DNA from: an uncultured Alphaproteobacteria bacterium
Lineage (GTDB): Bacteria; Pseudomonadota; Alphaproteobacteria; Methylaequorales; Methylaequoraceae
Length of the DNA stretch: 50,458 nt
Reading direction: 5' to 3'
Assembly: GCA_902526865.1 (NCBI GenBank)
Contig: CABZMK010000009.1
Coordinates: forward strand, 1 to 50,458
How positions within the stretch are numbered: the first letter of the stretch is position 1; every line of letters starts with the position of its first letter. The notes below the pieces were generated by a model. The model made no database searches. It was not told where the DNA came from and saw only the letters and a program-made list of their open reading frames with translations. Below, piece by piece: positions 1-10,019 of this stretch. The position numbers and the translations under genes were made by a program.

Positions 1-1
1 T

Positions 2-127
2 AAGATTTTCATGCAACTCATCAACGCCTGCAAGAACTTTACTTTTACTTTTGGTTTCAGAATGAAAAAAACCAAAGATGCTTATTATGAAACATACAAG
101 GAAAATATTACAAAAAAAGTTGGATAA
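2..127 (+). CDS. 3' end of an unidentified protein (5' end outside window)
   Basis: An open frame enters from the left edge and stops at TAA 125-127, giving 41 residues. The visible tail is basic and aromatic, and ends KENITKKVG. It is followed 51 bases later by hpnA on the same strand, so it may belong to the same hopanoid transcription unit, but I do not recognise the family from so short a tail. It could also be a chance open frame. Confidence 0.4.
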   Translation, partial: KIFMQLINACKNFTFTFGFRMKKTKDAYYETYKENITKKVG

Positions 128-178
128 AAATCTTTTCATTTATTATCTTTTATAACATAAGATTTCTTGAAAAATAAA

Positions 179-1174
179 ATGAATAAAAAAATCCTCATCA
201 CAGGAGCCAATGGTTTTTTAGGCTCAGCCATCACGAGGCTAGCTTTAAAAAAAAAATTAAAGGTTAATGTTTTAGTTCGAAAAAACACAAATCTTAAGAA
301 TCTAGAAAAAATTAGTTCAAAAATAAATTTCTTTTACGGTGACTTGAGAGATATTTCTAGTCTAGAAAAACCAATAGCTAATTCAGACGTTGTTTTTCAT
401 GTTGCAGCTGATTATAGACTTTGGTCACGAGTACCAAAAGAACTTTACGATTCAAATGTTAGAGGAACTGAGAATATTTGTATTAAAACCTCTGATTTAA
501 ATAAAACCCTTATATACACCTCTAGTGTAGCTACACTTGGATTAGATAATAGTAAAGAATCTAATGAAGCAACTCCAGTTGCTTTTTCAGATATGATTGG
601 TGATTACAAAAAATCAAAATATCTAGCTGAGAAGATCGTTGAAAAATTTATAAAAATTAAAAAAATGAAATGTATAGTTGTTAATCCCTCCACACCAATT
701 GGTCCTGGTGATTACAAACCAACACCAACTGGAAGAATTATTTATGATGTGTTGAGAGGGAAAATGCCTGCTTATGTTGACACTGGATTAAATATTGTTC
801 ATGTAGATGATGTAGCTGAAGGACACTTTCTTGCTCTTAAAAATGGAAAAATTGGAGATAAATATATTCTAGGAGGTGAAAACTTAAAGTTTAAAGATTT
901 TCTGGATTACATTTGCGAATATGGAAAGAAATCTAAAATAGTTATAAAGCTTAACCCAAACTTATTGTTACCTTTAGCACATGTAAATGAGGTTTTATTT
1001 AAATATTTTATTAGTAAAGAACCAAAACTTACTTTAGATGGTTTAAAAATGTCTACTAAAAATATGTTTTTTTCATCTGAAAAAGCAAAAAAGAAACTTC
1101 GGTATAGACCTAGATCCATTAAAAGTGCTATAAAGGATTCTGTGAATTGGTTTGAAAATTTTGAAAGCCTATAA
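179..1174 (+). CDS. hpnA: Hopanoid-associated NAD-dependent sugar epimerase HpnA
   Basis: This is an extended short-chain dehydrogenase/epimerase of about 331 residues. It opens with the Rossmann motif GANGFLG near residue 8 and has the family's D-x-R region near residue 48. The catalytic YKKSKYLAEK motif (Y-x3-K) lies near residue 146. HpnA proteins are found with hopanoid clusters and are thought to act on the sugar or side chain; the exact substrate is unsettled. I chose ATG at 179. A TTG at 167 adds four residues, and neither has a clear ribosome binding site. ispH follows after 2 bases and hpnH after that, all apparently in one operon. Confidence 0.9.
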   Translation: MNKKILITGANGFLGSAITRLALKKKLKVNVLVRKNTNLKNLEKISSKINFFYGDLRDISSLEKPIANSDVVFHVAADYRLWSRVPKELYDSNVRGTENICIKTSDLNKTLIYTSSVATLGLDNSKESNEATPVAFSDMIGDYKKSKYLAEKIVEKFIKIKKMKCIVVNPSTPIGPGDYKPTPTGRIIYDVLRGKMPAYVDTGLNIVHVDDVAEGHFLALKNGKIGDKYILGGENLKFKDFLDYICEYGKKSKIVIKLNPNLLLPLAHVNEVLFKYFISKEPKLTLDGLKMSTKNMFFSSEKAKKKLRYRPRSIKSAIKDSVNWFENFESL

Positions 1175-1176
1175 TT

Positions 1177-2136
1177 ATGAAACAAACGCTTAAACCATTA
1201 AAGGTATTTTTAGCGCAACCTCGAGGGTTCTGTGCTGGTGTAGAACGAGCAATCGAGATTGTTGAGAGAGCTCTCAAAATTTATGGTCCACCAGTCTATG
1301 TTAGACACGAAATAGTTCACAACAAGAGAGTCGTAAATAATCTTAGCTCTAAAGGTGCAGTTTTTGTTCAAGAACTAGACCAAATCCCAGCTGGTGCCGT
1401 AACGATCTTCAGCGCTCATGGAGTTGCACAAAGAATTGAAGACACTGCTAAGGATAGAAAACTTCCTATTCTGGACGCAACATGTCCTCTTGTAGCTAAG
1501 GTTCATAAAGAGGGTCAAAGATACTCATCTAAAGGTTATGAGGTTATTTTAATTGGTCACGAAGGTCATCCAGAAGTGGAAGGTACAATGGGAAGAATTT
1601 CTGGAGACGTTTATCTTGTTTCAAACACAGAAGATGTATTCAAGCTTAAAGTCAGAAATCCACAGAAACTATCATATATAAGTCAAACTACCCTCTCTGT
1701 AGATGACACCAAGGTGGTTATAGAAGCTTTAAAAAAAAGATTTCCTGCAATCGAGGGTCCAGACGTCAAAGATATCTGTTATGCAACCCAAAACAGACAA
1801 TCCGCAGTCAGGGATCTCGTGGATCATGTCAATTTGATCTTAGTAGTCGGAGCAAAAAATAGCTCTAATTCAAATAGATTAAGGGACTTAGGAGAAGAAT
1901 CAGGGGTTGATACATATTTGATAGAAACTGCTGATGACCTTGATAGTAAATGGTTTGATAATGTCGAATCGATAGGAATTTCTTCAGGAGCATCAACTCC
2001 TGACGAACTTGTTAAAGAGGTTATCAAGAGAATTTCGTCATTTAGAGAGGTTAAAATTGAGAAAAGGCCTGGTATTGAAGAAAATATTGTTTTTAAACTT
2101 CCTAGAGAGCTTACAAATATTGAGGCACTAAATTAA
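1177..2136 (+). CDS. ispH: 4-hydroxy-3-methylbut-2-enyl diphosphate reductase IspH
   Basis: This is the last enzyme of the MEP isoprenoid pathway, an iron-sulfur reductase converting HMBPP to IPP and DMAPP. It has 319 residues, a normal length. The three cluster-binding cysteines are visible at C19 (GFCAGVERAI), C103 (DATCPLV) and C201 (DICYATQNRQ). The catalytic-site blocks FSAHGV, GHEGHPEVEGTMG and SSGASTPDELV are intact. The gene starts 2 bases after hpnA and is followed 37 bases later by hpnH. Its position inside a hopanoid operon suggests precursor supply is co-expressed with hopanoid synthesis; this is an inference. Confidence 0.97.
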   Translation: MKQTLKPLKVFLAQPRGFCAGVERAIEIVERALKIYGPPVYVRHEIVHNKRVVNNLSSKGAVFVQELDQIPAGAVTIFSAHGVAQRIEDTAKDRKLPILDATCPLVAKVHKEGQRYSSKGYEVILIGHEGHPEVEGTMGRISGDVYLVSNTEDVFKLKVRNPQKLSYISQTTLSVDDTKVVIEALKKRFPAIEGPDVKDICYATQNRQSAVRDLVDHVNLILVVGAKNSSNSNRLRDLGEESGVDTYLIETADDLDSKWFDNVESIGISSGASTPDELVKEVIKRISSFREVKIEKRPGIEENIVFKLPRELTNIEALN

Positions 2137-2173
2137 ACTTTACATTTAAATAACAATTAATTAAATTTAGACA

Positions 2174-3373
2174 ATGGGTATACCACTAATACAACAAATA
2201 AGAGTTGGTTCTTACATTTTAAAACAGAAAATCCTCGGTAGGTCTAAATATCCGCTTGTCTTGATGTTAGAGCCTCTTTTTAGATGCAATCTTGCATGCG
2301 CTGGATGTGGCAAAATTGATTATCCAAAAGAAATTTTAAACCAAAGACTCTCTACTCAAGAATGTATAAATTCTGTCGAGGAATGTGGAGCCCCAATAGT
2401 ATCTATACCAGGAGGGGAGCCATTAATTCATAGAGAAATGCCAGAAATTGTAAGAGAGTTGATAAAAAGGAAAAAGTTTGTTTATCTCTGCACAAACGCA
2501 GTTTTAATGGAAAAAAAGTTGTCTGAATACAAGCCTAGCCCATACTTTACTTGGTCAGTTCATCTCGACGGGATGAAAGAAGAACATGACAAAGCAGTTT
2601 GTCAAGAGGGAGTTTTTGACAGATGCGTTTCTGCCATTAAAAAAGCAAAATCATTAGGCTTTAGATGTAATGTTAATTGCACTATCTTCGACAATGCTCA
2701 TGCAGATGGTTTAAAAGCATTCTTAAACTACGTTACCGACGAGCTTAAGGTAGATGGTATAACTATTTCACCAGGTTTTGCTTATGAGAGAGCTCCCGAT
2801 CAAGAGCATTTTATAAAAAGATCTAATACCAAAAACTTTTTTAGAAATATTTTTAAGTCAAAAGATTTTAAAAAGTGGGATTTCAGTCATTCTGGACTTT
2901 ACCTTGATTTTCTTGCTGGTAATCAATCTTATAAATGTACACCCTGGGGTAACCCTACTAGAAATATCTTTGGTTGGCAAAAACCATGCTATCTTCTTGG
3001 AGAAGGTTATGTGAAATCATTTAAAGAACTTATGAATGAAACAGAATGGGACAAATATGGAACCGGAAATTATGACAAGTGTTCTGATTGCATGGCACAC
3101 TGTGGTTACGAAGCTTCGGCTGTTACAGATGTTTTCACCAATCCTTTAAAAGCAGCAACTGTTGCATTAAAGGGGCCTAAAACAGAGGGAGCAATGGCCG
3201 AAGAAATTGATATAAGTAAATCTAGAGACCCAGATTTTTTTCACGATACGCATGTAAGCGAAATGATGAAAAAACTGCATGAACAACAAAAGCACAATGA
3301 ATCAAACGACTCACCTATACCATCTGCTGGTGCAGCAATTAACCCACAAAGTCATTTAGCTAAAAAGTTGTAG
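2174..3373 (+). CDS. hpnH: Adenosyl-hopene transferase HpnH (radical SAM)
   Basis: HpnH is a radical SAM enzyme that joins a 5'-deoxyadenosyl group to diploptene, giving adenosylhopane, the first step of extended hopanoids. The 399-residue protein shows the CxxxCxxC cluster motif at C38, C42 and C45, followed by the GGEPL SAM-binding motif. Further cysteines near residue 307 (CSDCMAHCGYEASA) are typical of the family's C-terminal region. The C-terminus is rich in H, N, Q and S and looks disordered. It is the last gene of the plus-strand unit and ends 12 bases from the oppositely oriented hpnG, with no obvious terminator between them. Confidence 0.95.
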   Translation: MGIPLIQQIRVGSYILKQKILGRSKYPLVLMLEPLFRCNLACAGCGKIDYPKEILNQRLSTQECINSVEECGAPIVSIPGGEPLIHREMPEIVRELIKRKKFVYLCTNAVLMEKKLSEYKPSPYFTWSVHLDGMKEEHDKAVCQEGVFDRCVSAIKKAKSLGFRCNVNCTIFDNAHADGLKAFLNYVTDELKVDGITISPGFAYERAPDQEHFIKRSNTKNFFRNIFKSKDFKKWDFSHSGLYLDFLAGNQSYKCTPWGNPTRNIFGWQKPCYLLGEGYVKSFKELMNETEWDKYGTGNYDKCSDCMAHCGYEASAVTDVFTNPLKAATVALKGPKTEGAMAEEIDISKSRDPDFFHDTHVSEMMKKLHEQQKHNESNDSPIPSAGAAINPQSHLAKKL

Positions 3374-3385
3374 CGTAATTTATAA

Positions 3386-4057
3386 TCAAAAGGAACTAAC
3401 AAGACCCTCGAGAACTTTTTTACTTTTTGAAAATTTAAAGTTTACATTCATAAGCGCAAAAATTCTTTTTGGTTTTAGGATCAACTTTATAAAAAAGTTA
3501 ACTATTTTGAGTTCACCCCTATGATTGATCGAATCTAAAATATAAGAGGGTATGTCAAAAGACAAATCATCGAATATTACTTTGAAAGATAACATTGGAA
3601 TATTTACTTTCAAAAGTTCTTCTTTTATATAATAAGCTTCCATATCAATCATTGAGATTGATTTAAATTTTTTTACAAGTTTTAATTTTGCACTTTTATC
3701 GCCAGCAACTTTTTGTACGGTAAGTAAATTACGTTTTACAAATTTAATTTTTTTTTCTAAATTTTTGAAGAAATCTTGATTAAATTTTGAGGGTGTAAGT
3801 TTTTTATTTTTTTCATTAAATATTTTATTAACAAATACGATGTCGCCATTTTTTAAACTTTTTGACACAGAACCGGCAAAACCAAAATTGACAACAAGAT
3901 CTACTCCTAAGTTCGTCAATTTTTTTGTTGCTTCCTTTGAAGATTTTCCATAACCATAAACACAAAATTTGTTATTATTTGAGCTTGAGACTAATTTCAT
4001 TTCCTTTTTCAAGCCAAAAATGAAACCAATTTTTTTGAATTCTTTTTTATGTTCCAT
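3386..4057 (-). CDS. hpnG: Adenosylhopane nucleosidase HpnG (phosphorylase family)
   Basis: The 223-residue protein belongs to the purine nucleoside phosphorylase-like family that removes adenine from adenosylhopane to give ribosylhopane. The fold's signature blocks are visible: an N-terminal GFIFGLKKEM strand, VNFGFAGSVSKSLKNGDIVF near residue 57, and the nucleoside-binding SMIDMEAYYIKEE block near residue 135. The gene starts 11 bases inside the end of the squalene-hopene cyclase gene, implying translational coupling. It is the last gene of the minus-strand hopanoid operon and acts right after HpnH, which is encoded on the opposite strand. Confidence 0.9.
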   Translation of the reverse strand: MEHKKEFKKIGFIFGLKKEMKLVSSSNNNKFCVYGYGKSSKEATKKLTNLGVDLVVNFGFAGSVSKSLKNGDIVFVNKIFNEKNKKLTPSKFNQDFFKNLEKKIKFVKRNLLTVQKVAGDKSAKLKLVKKFKSISMIDMEAYYIKEELLKVNIPMLSFKVIFDDLSFDIPSYILDSINHRGELKIVNFFIKLILKPKRIFALMNVNFKFSKSKKVLEGLVSSF

Positions 4058-5957
4058 AAGTTGGATAAATTGAATTCTTTTTTAATTGGTTTTTTACTTT
4101 CGAAATTGCAAGAAGTGGAAAATATTCGGCATAACCGTGGTATTTTAAGTAAAAAACTTTTGGAAACCCTACAGCTGTGTAATGATCTTCTCGAAATTTA
4201 TTATCTTTATTTGTTAAATATTTCAACCCTTTTTCCACCTCTAGACTGTTTATCTGACCCGCCGCTAAAAGCCCCATGATAGCCCACGCCGTTTGAGAGG
4301 GGGTGCTTTGTTTTGATAAATTCTCAAAATCCTTATAATAAGACCTTCCGTCTTCGCCCCAACCACCATCATTTCTCTGATTACTTTTCAAATAATTAAT
4401 TGCTTTATCAAAAACTGCTTTTTTATTTCCAAATTCTACCAAATTTAAGGCAGATAAAACTGACCACGTTCCATAAATATAATTTGTTCCCCACCTACCA
4501 AACCAACTCCCATCTTTCTCTTGTTCAGATAAAAGATAATTAGTTGCTCTTTCTATGCAATTCTTGTCTCTTGGGTTGTTTAGTTGTTTTAGGAAACTGA
4601 GGCAACGTGCAGAAACGTCTGCAGTCGGTGGATCAAGCAGTGCACCATGGTCAGCGAATGGTATTGAATTAAGAGAATAATATACATTATCAATATCAAA
4701 TGCACCCCAACCTCCGTTCTTAGATTGCATTTCAACGATCCATTTTCTAGTTCTTTCGATTGCAAGTTCTATGGATTTTTTTTTCTTTATTCTATTGTAT
4801 CTGTCCAAAAACATACCTACTAATGCTGTGTCGTCAACATCAGGGTAGTGATCATTATTAAATTGGAAAGCCCAACCTCCCTTATCAACTTCACTATTTT
4901 TGTGTGACCAATCACCTTTAATCTTTATTTCTTTTTTTAAAAACCACTCTGCAAGCCTATCATCTAGAATTCCGTTCTCAATATTTACTATACCCATCCA
5001 TCCAGAGTCCCAAACAGGAGAAAAACAGGGTTGGCAGTAGGCGTAGTCTTTCTTTTCAACAATAAGTTTATCTATAGCTTTTTGAGCTATTTTAATCTCT
5101 TGGAGATACTTCTTTTTATCTAAAATTGTCAGGGAAATTAGGGCATTTACCATTGCAGGGAAAATTCCACCTAAACCATCCAACCCATTCAGTCTTTTTA
5201 AAATCCATTTCAAGGCAAAATTTTCACATTTATCCTTAAAGCCTTTAGTGAAGAAAGAAAAAATAAATATTGCTAACTTATCTAAATAAATAAATATTCT
5301 CGAAAGAAAATTTTTCTTTGAAATTAATTTAATTTTTCCTGAATGGTTTTTAGGATTTTTAAATAACTCTTTTATGAAAACTCTATTAGGGTTCTGCGCA
5401 ATTGGTTTTCTTCGCATTATAATAAGAAGAGGTACGAGAACAGTTCTTGACCAATAAGATATTTTGTAAATATTGAATGGGAACCAATTTGGAAAAAGCA
5501 TAATTTCAATTGGCATGAATGGAATTGAACTCCAAGTAATTTGACCATAAAGTGCCAGAGTTATTCTTGTAAACACATTTACTTTTTCTACCCCTCCATT
5601 AAGTAAAATATTTTTTTTTGCTTTTATCATTTCGCGCGAGTTTTTATCTAACCCTGCAAGCTTTAAAGCATAATAAGCCTTTACTGAAGCACTAAGATCA
5701 GTCTCACCATCATAAAAAAGTGGCCAACCACCTTCTTGATTTTGCTTACTTAAAATATATTTAACCATTTTTTCTTGTAATTTTATTTCAATTTTTCCAA
5801 GAAAATGCATTAGCAGAATATATTCTGATGTAATTGTAGTGTCTGCTTCTAATTCATATAAGTAACAACCTTGCTTAAGTTTTTTAAGATTTTGATTTTT
5901 AAGGAGATCGTCATATGAATTTTGAAAATTATTAATAATATCTTTTAAACTTTTCAT
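4047..5957 (-). CDS. shc: Squalene-hopene cyclase
   Basis: This enzyme cyclises squalene to hopene/hopanol and is a monotopic membrane protein. The deduced protein has 636 residues, normal for the family. The catalytic acid motif DVDD is at residues 373-376. Several QW repeats are visible: QEGGWPLFY near 74, KNGGWGAFD, KDGSWFGRWG and NDGGWGED toward the C-terminus. I chose ATG at 5957 (MKSLKD...). The frame is open back to 6062, but that extension lies inside hpnE and has no family counterpart. The gene sits 13 bases after hpnE and overlaps hpnG by 11 bases. It is also called hpnF. Confidence 0.96.
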   Translation of the reverse strand: MKSLKDIINNFQNSYDDLLKNQNLKKLKQGCYLYELEADTTITSEYILLMHFLGKIEIKLQEKMVKYILSKQNQEGGWPLFYDGETDLSASVKAYYALKLAGLDKNSREMIKAKKNILLNGGVEKVNVFTRITLALYGQITWSSIPFMPIEIMLFPNWFPFNIYKISYWSRTVLVPLLIIMRRKPIAQNPNRVFIKELFKNPKNHSGKIKLISKKNFLSRIFIYLDKLAIFIFSFFTKGFKDKCENFALKWILKRLNGLDGLGGIFPAMVNALISLTILDKKKYLQEIKIAQKAIDKLIVEKKDYAYCQPCFSPVWDSGWMGIVNIENGILDDRLAEWFLKKEIKIKGDWSHKNSEVDKGGWAFQFNNDHYPDVDDTALVGMFLDRYNRIKKKKSIELAIERTRKWIVEMQSKNGGWGAFDIDNVYYSLNSIPFADHGALLDPPTADVSARCLSFLKQLNNPRDKNCIERATNYLLSEQEKDGSWFGRWGTNYIYGTWSVLSALNLVEFGNKKAVFDKAINYLKSNQRNDGGWGEDGRSYYKDFENLSKQSTPSQTAWAIMGLLAAGQINSLEVEKGLKYLTNKDNKFREDHYTAVGFPKVFYLKYHGYAEYFPLLAISKVKNQLKKNSIYPTYGT

Positions 5958-5970
5958 TTTAAAACTTTTT

Positions 5971-7203
5971 CTATTGAAGAATCGCTCTCTTCCCTGACAA
6001 TATTGAACCTTCAATTGTGCAAGGATGCGTTGTTTGAGTCCAATCACCAGATATCCTAACATTATGGGGGATTTCTTTTAATTTTCTAACGAGATTGAAG
6101 TTTGTGGGTGACTGTTCTAAGGTTGCTTTTTTTTCTTTAACAACTTGAAAACTTGTAATTCTATGTTTGATTTTCATGTAGCTACAAATTTCTTTCCAAA
6201 TAATATTAGCAATTTCATTAGAATCGAGGTTATTTAGGTGATTTGCATTACTTATAGTAACAGACAAATAATTTTTTTTTATAAATAACCAATGTGTATG
6301 TGAGTTAATAAATCCAATTATTTTCTTTGAAAAATTTTCTTTCATAGTTTTTGTTAATTTGAAATGAACGTTAACAATTGAATTATAATTTTTTGGTAAA
6401 GAAAGGTTTGGAAAAAATTTTGAAAAATTTGACGGTGGTATTGCAAAAATAACTAAATCATTCTCCTTAACTTCCACAGAATTATTAATAAATTCTAACC
6501 TAGTAACAAAATTATTATTTATTTTAATACTTTTTAAAATATTTTTTAAATTAATTTCACATCCTTTTTTTTTTAGAAAATAAGTACATGGTTTGATAAC
6601 TGAGTCATTCCAATTTACCTTTGGTTGGTAAATACTACAATTTTTTTTTCCTTTTAGAATTGTCTCTTTGAGTACAAAAGCTAATACTTTTGCTGAAGCA
6701 TTTTCACTGGAAGTATTCATAACGGCTAAAGTTAAAGGGTCCCAAAATGTTCTGTAGATATTAGAATTTCCAATAATTTCATGCACAGTACTATTGTCTT
6801 TTGCAAAAAAAAATTTAAAAATCGACAAATAATCTAATAAATTAGTTCCTGGAATTAATTCTAAGTTATTCATAATAATTTTTAAAAGGTTGATCTTTTC
6901 TAAATTTATATTCCAATAAATAGACTGCTTTTTATCATAGAAATCTAGATTAAATGGTAATAACTGAAGACTATTCAATGACTTTACAATTTTACATAAT
7001 TCATAAAAATTTTTATTAGCTGTAAAGACAAGATGGTTTCCGTTGTCAATCTCCTGTCCTATTTTCTTATCGAAGAATGATCTGCATCTCCCACCTATTA
7101 GCTTTGACGATTCGAAGACGTTTACTTTGTAATTTCTTTTTACCGCGTGGACAGAAGCTGATAAACCTGCAAGCCCTGCACCTATTATATAAATATTTTT
7201 CAA
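5971..7203 (-). CDS. hpnE: Hydroxysqualene dehydroxylase HpnE (FAD-dependent)
   Basis: The 410-residue flavoprotein has an N-terminal dinucleotide-binding motif GAGLAGLSASVHA at residues 8-20, followed by the ESSKLIGGRCRSF block of the amine oxidase/phytoene desaturase superfamily. The C-terminal FAD contact region reads ISGDWTQTTHPCTIEGSILSG. HpnE reduces hydroxysqualene to squalene in the HpnC/D/E route. The start codon is TTG (7203), three bases after the hpnD stop. A GTAAGG element inside the end of hpnD could serve as ribosome binding site. No ATG lies before the FAD motif. Confidence 0.94.
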   Translation of the reverse strand: MKNIYIIGAGLAGLSASVHAVKRNYKVNVFESSKLIGGRCRSFFDKKIGQEIDNGNHLVFTANKNFYELCKIVKSLNSLQLLPFNLDFYDKKQSIYWNINLEKINLLKIIMNNLELIPGTNLLDYLSIFKFFFAKDNSTVHEIIGNSNIYRTFWDPLTLAVMNTSSENASAKVLAFVLKETILKGKKNCSIYQPKVNWNDSVIKPCTYFLKKKGCEINLKNILKSIKINNNFVTRLEFINNSVEVKENDLVIFAIPPSNFSKFFPNLSLPKNYNSIVNVHFKLTKTMKENFSKKIIGFINSHTHWLFIKKNYLSVTISNANHLNNLDSNEIANIIWKEICSYMKIKHRITSFQVVKEKKATLEQSPTNFNLVRKLKEIPHNVRISGDWTQTTHPCTIEGSILSGKRAILQ

Positions 7204-7206
7204 ATT

Positions 7207-8043
7207 TTAGTACCTTACTGCAAATAAGACTAATATATAAATTTTTTGAAAATAATTAAGTTTAATTTTTTTTTCTATATCGATCTTTTTTTTAAACATT
7301 TTTCTGTGAATTGCTTTGTAGAACGTTTTCATAATTTCGGATGCAATAATATGCTTCTTACTAATTTTATTTGCTTCAATATTAGATTTTTCAAAAAATA
7401 TATTTGCTTCATACAAAATGTCTTGCAGAATATTTTGAAGTTTTGGATCATGCTTTATTGTTTTAATATTTTTCTCGACTCCATATATTGATAAATATTC
7501 CGACGCAATATAACATCTACCTCTTTTAAGATCTTCATAAAAGTCTCTTACAATGTTTGTAAGTTGGAAAGCCCTCCCAAGGTAAAAAGCATATTTTTTT
7601 TCCTTTTCTGATAATCCAAATATTCTTATAGATAAATAACCCACTGCAACAGCGACTCTGTCACAGTATAATTCAAGATTCTTTTTTTTTGGAAACTTTA
7701 TGTCACTTTTTGCATCCATCATCATTCCGTCAATGATAGCGTAAAAATCAAGTCTTTCTAGCTGAAATTTTTCAACGGCGATTTTAAGCTCTTTCTCTAT
7801 GCAAGATTTTAGTTTTCTTGACTCAAAGATATTGTTAATTTTTTTTTTCCAGGATTTGAGTTTTTCTATTTTTAATCTTTTATTTTTTATTTCATCAGCG
7901 ATATCATCAACAATTCTGCAGAAAGCATAGATTGCAAACATAGCTCTCTTTTTTTCTGAGTCTAAAACATTCATCCCCCAAAAGAACGAAGAGCCAGATT
8001 TTTTTACAATCTTTTTAACTTCGATTTGGTCATCGATTTTCAT
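7207..8043 (-). CDS. hpnD: Presqualene diphosphate synthase HpnD
   Basis: A trans-isoprenyl diphosphate synthase of the squalene/phytoene synthase family that condenses two farnesyl diphosphates to presqualene diphosphate. The 278-residue protein has the first aspartate-rich motif DDIADE from residue 46. The second lies in the block GRAFQLTNIVRDFYEDLKRG, with the RCYIA segment after it. The distinctive GxxFFWGM N-terminus matches HpnD (ours SSFFWGMNVL) rather than HpnC. The gene lies 19 bases after dxs and 3 bases before hpnE in the minus-strand hopanoid operon. Confidence 0.94.
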   Translation of the reverse strand: MKIDDQIEVKKIVKKSGSSFFWGMNVLDSEKKRAMFAIYAFCRIVDDIADEIKNKRLKIEKLKSWKKKINNIFESRKLKSCIEKELKIAVEKFQLERLDFYAIIDGMMMDAKSDIKFPKKKNLELYCDRVAVAVGYLSIRIFGLSEKEKKYAFYLGRAFQLTNIVRDFYEDLKRGRCYIASEYLSIYGVEKNIKTIKHDPKLQNILQDILYEANIFFEKSNIEANKISKKHIIASEIMKTFYKAIHRKMFKKKIDIEKKIKLNYFQKIYILVLFAVRY

Positions 8044-8062
8044 ATTAACGATTTATATATAC

Positions 8063-9985
8063 TTAAGCTCTTTCAAGATTAAATTTTCTAGGATAAGAAA
8101 TTCCTAAGGCGCCAAGTGCTGTCTTTACGATATTGTCTGTATCAACACCGCATTCGATATTTTGTTCATCTGGTTTCCCATGATTTACGAATTTATCAGG
8201 AAAGAAAATTGGCCTAAATTTAAGATCTTTGTCTAGTGCACCAGATTTAGTTAAAAATGACATTACTTGAGCTGAAAAACCACCAATTGAGCCTTCCTCA
8301 ACTGTAATTAAAACTTCATGATCTCTCGCTAGTTGTGTTATAAGAAGTTGATCTATCGGCTTTGCAAATCTTGCATCGGCAACTGTGGTTGGCAAACCGT
8401 AAGAAGCTAATACTTGAGAGGCGTCGATGGAGTCTTTTAGTCTTGTTCCCAAGGATAATATACAAATCTTATTCCCCTCTGTTATAATTTTACCTTTTCC
8501 AATTTTCCATATTTCAGGTTGTTCAGTTATTTTTACTCCAATTCCTTCCCCTCTGGGATATCTAAATGCTGAAGGTCTATCATTGATAGTAGCCGCAGTA
8601 GCTATGCTATTCACAAGTTCGTTTTCGTCACTTGGTGCCATTACTACAAAATTAGGAAGGGTACAAAGATATGCTAAATCAAAGGAACCAGCATGTGTTG
8701 CTCCGTCTGCACCAACCTGTCCTGCTCTGTCTAATGCAAACCTAACTGGAAGAGACTGAATGGCTACATCGTGCACAACTTGGTCATATGCTCTTTGAAG
8801 GAAAGTTGAATAAATAGCTGCATACGGTTTCATTCCTCTGGAAGCAAGTCCTGCAGCAAAAGTAACGGCATGTTGTTCAGCAATCCCTACATCAAATGTT
8901 CTTGAGGGATATGCTTTTTGAAAAATATCTAACCCTGTACCAGAGGGCATGGCTGCCGTAATTGCAACTATATTTTTGTCTTTTTTAGCTTGCTTAATTA
9001 AAGCATTTGCAAACACTTTAGTGTAACTTGGTATTGTTGATGATGATTTTACTTGTTCCCCAGTTACAACGTTAAATTTACTTACACCGTGGTATTTATC
9101 TTCTGATTTCTCAGCGGGTTCATATCCATACCCTTTTTTTGTAACTACATGCAGAAACACAGGACCATCCCATTCAGACTTTTCTAAATTTCTGAGTACT
9201 GGAAGAAGATGGTCAAGGTTATGACCGTCAATTGGGCCTAAATAAAAAAATCCAAGTTCTTCAAATAATGTTCCGCCTGTAACCATTCCTCGAACGTATT
9301 CATCTGCTTTTGCTGCCATAGTTTGAAAACTTTTTGGAAATTTTTTCGCCATCTGTTTGGCTAATGTTCTAGCTGATTGAAATGTCTTTGTTGATAATAA
9401 TCGGGATAAGTAAGCACTCATTGCACCGACGGGTGGAGCGATAGACATGTCATTGTCATTCAAGATCACAATAAGTCTTGCGTTCATCGAACCGGCATTG
9501 TTCATTGCTTCGTATGCCATGCCTGCACTAATAGCTCCATCTCCGATTACGCAGACTACATTGTGATTTTCTTTCTTAAGGTCTCTGGCAACTGCCATAC
9601 CAAGTCCAGCGGAGATTGATGTAGAAGAATGTGCAGCACCGAACGGATCATATTCACTCTCTGATCTTTTGGTAAACCCATAAAGACCTCCTGGTTGTCG
9701 AATAGTTCTAATTTTATCCCTTCTTCCTGTAATCACTTTATGTGGATAACATTGATGTCCCACGTCCCAAATCAACTTATCTTTTGGAGTATTAAAAACA
9801 CTATGGATTGCAATTGTTAACTCAACTACACCAAGGCCTGCACCTAGATGCCCTCCAGTTACTGAAACAGCATCAACAACTTCATTTCTAAGTTCTTTGC
9901 AAAGTAACTTGAGTTGTTTGTCAGAGAAGTTTTTTAGATCTTTTGGATACTTAACTTTATCTAGTAGGTTGGTTTGGGTCTTCAT
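8063..9985 (-). CDS. dxs: 1-deoxy-D-xylulose-5-phosphate synthase
   Basis: Dxs is the thiamine diphosphate enzyme that condenses pyruvate and glyceraldehyde 3-phosphate, the first and flux-controlling step of the MEP pathway. The 640-residue protein is full length. The [14 protein letters not shown] and [11 protein letters not shown] blocks are near the N-terminus, the TPP motif [16 protein letters not shown] is near residue 148, and [15 protein letters not shown] is in the pyrimidine-binding domain. The C-terminal transketolase domain contains [12 protein letters not shown]. It lies between hpnC and hpnD, so precursor synthesis is built into the hopanoid operon. Its codons look less AT-skewed than those of the hpn genes around it, as expected for a conserved gene. 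Confidence 0.97.
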   Translation of the reverse strand: MKTQTNLLDKVKYPKDLKNFSDKQLKLLCKELRNEVVDAVSVTGGHLGAGLGVVELTIAIHSVFNTPKDKLIWDVGHQCYPHKVITGRRDKIRTIRQPGGLYGFTKRSESEYDPFGAAHSSTSISAGLGMAVARDLKKENHNVVCVIGDGAISAGMAYEAMNNAGSMNARLIVILNDNDMSIAPPVGAMSAYLSRLLSTKTFQSARTLAKQMAKKFPKSFQTMAAKADEYVRGMVTGGTLFEELGFFYLGPIDGHNLDHLLPVLRNLEKSEWDGPVFLHVVTKKGYGYEPAEKSEDKYHGVSKFNVVTGEQVKSSSTIPSYTKVFANALIKQAKKDKNIVAITAAMPSGTGLDIFQKAYPSRTFDVGIAEQHAVTFAAGLASRGMKPYAAIYSTFLQRAYDQVVHDVAIQSLPVRFALDRAGQVGADGATHAGSFDLAYLCTLPNFVVMAPSDENELVNSIATAATINDRPSAFRYPRGEGIGVKITEQPEIWKIGKGKIITEGNKICILSLGTRLKDSIDASQVLASYGLPTTVADARFAKPIDQLLITQLARDHEVLITVEEGSIGGFSAQVMSFLTKSGALDKDLKFRPIFFPDKFVNHGKPDEQNIECGVDTDNIVKTALGALGISYPRKFNLERA

Positions 9986-10019
9986 ATATACTTTTACCTA
10001 AATAATTAGAAAATTAATT

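Noticed and set aside
1824-2027. Minus-strand open frame within ispH
   Set aside because: It lies fully inside a strongly conserved gene and has no recognisable features.
5958-6062. Upstream extension of the squalene-hopene cyclase frame (35 extra residues)
   Set aside because: It overlaps the conserved FAD-binding C-terminus of hpnE, and family members begin near MKSLKD.
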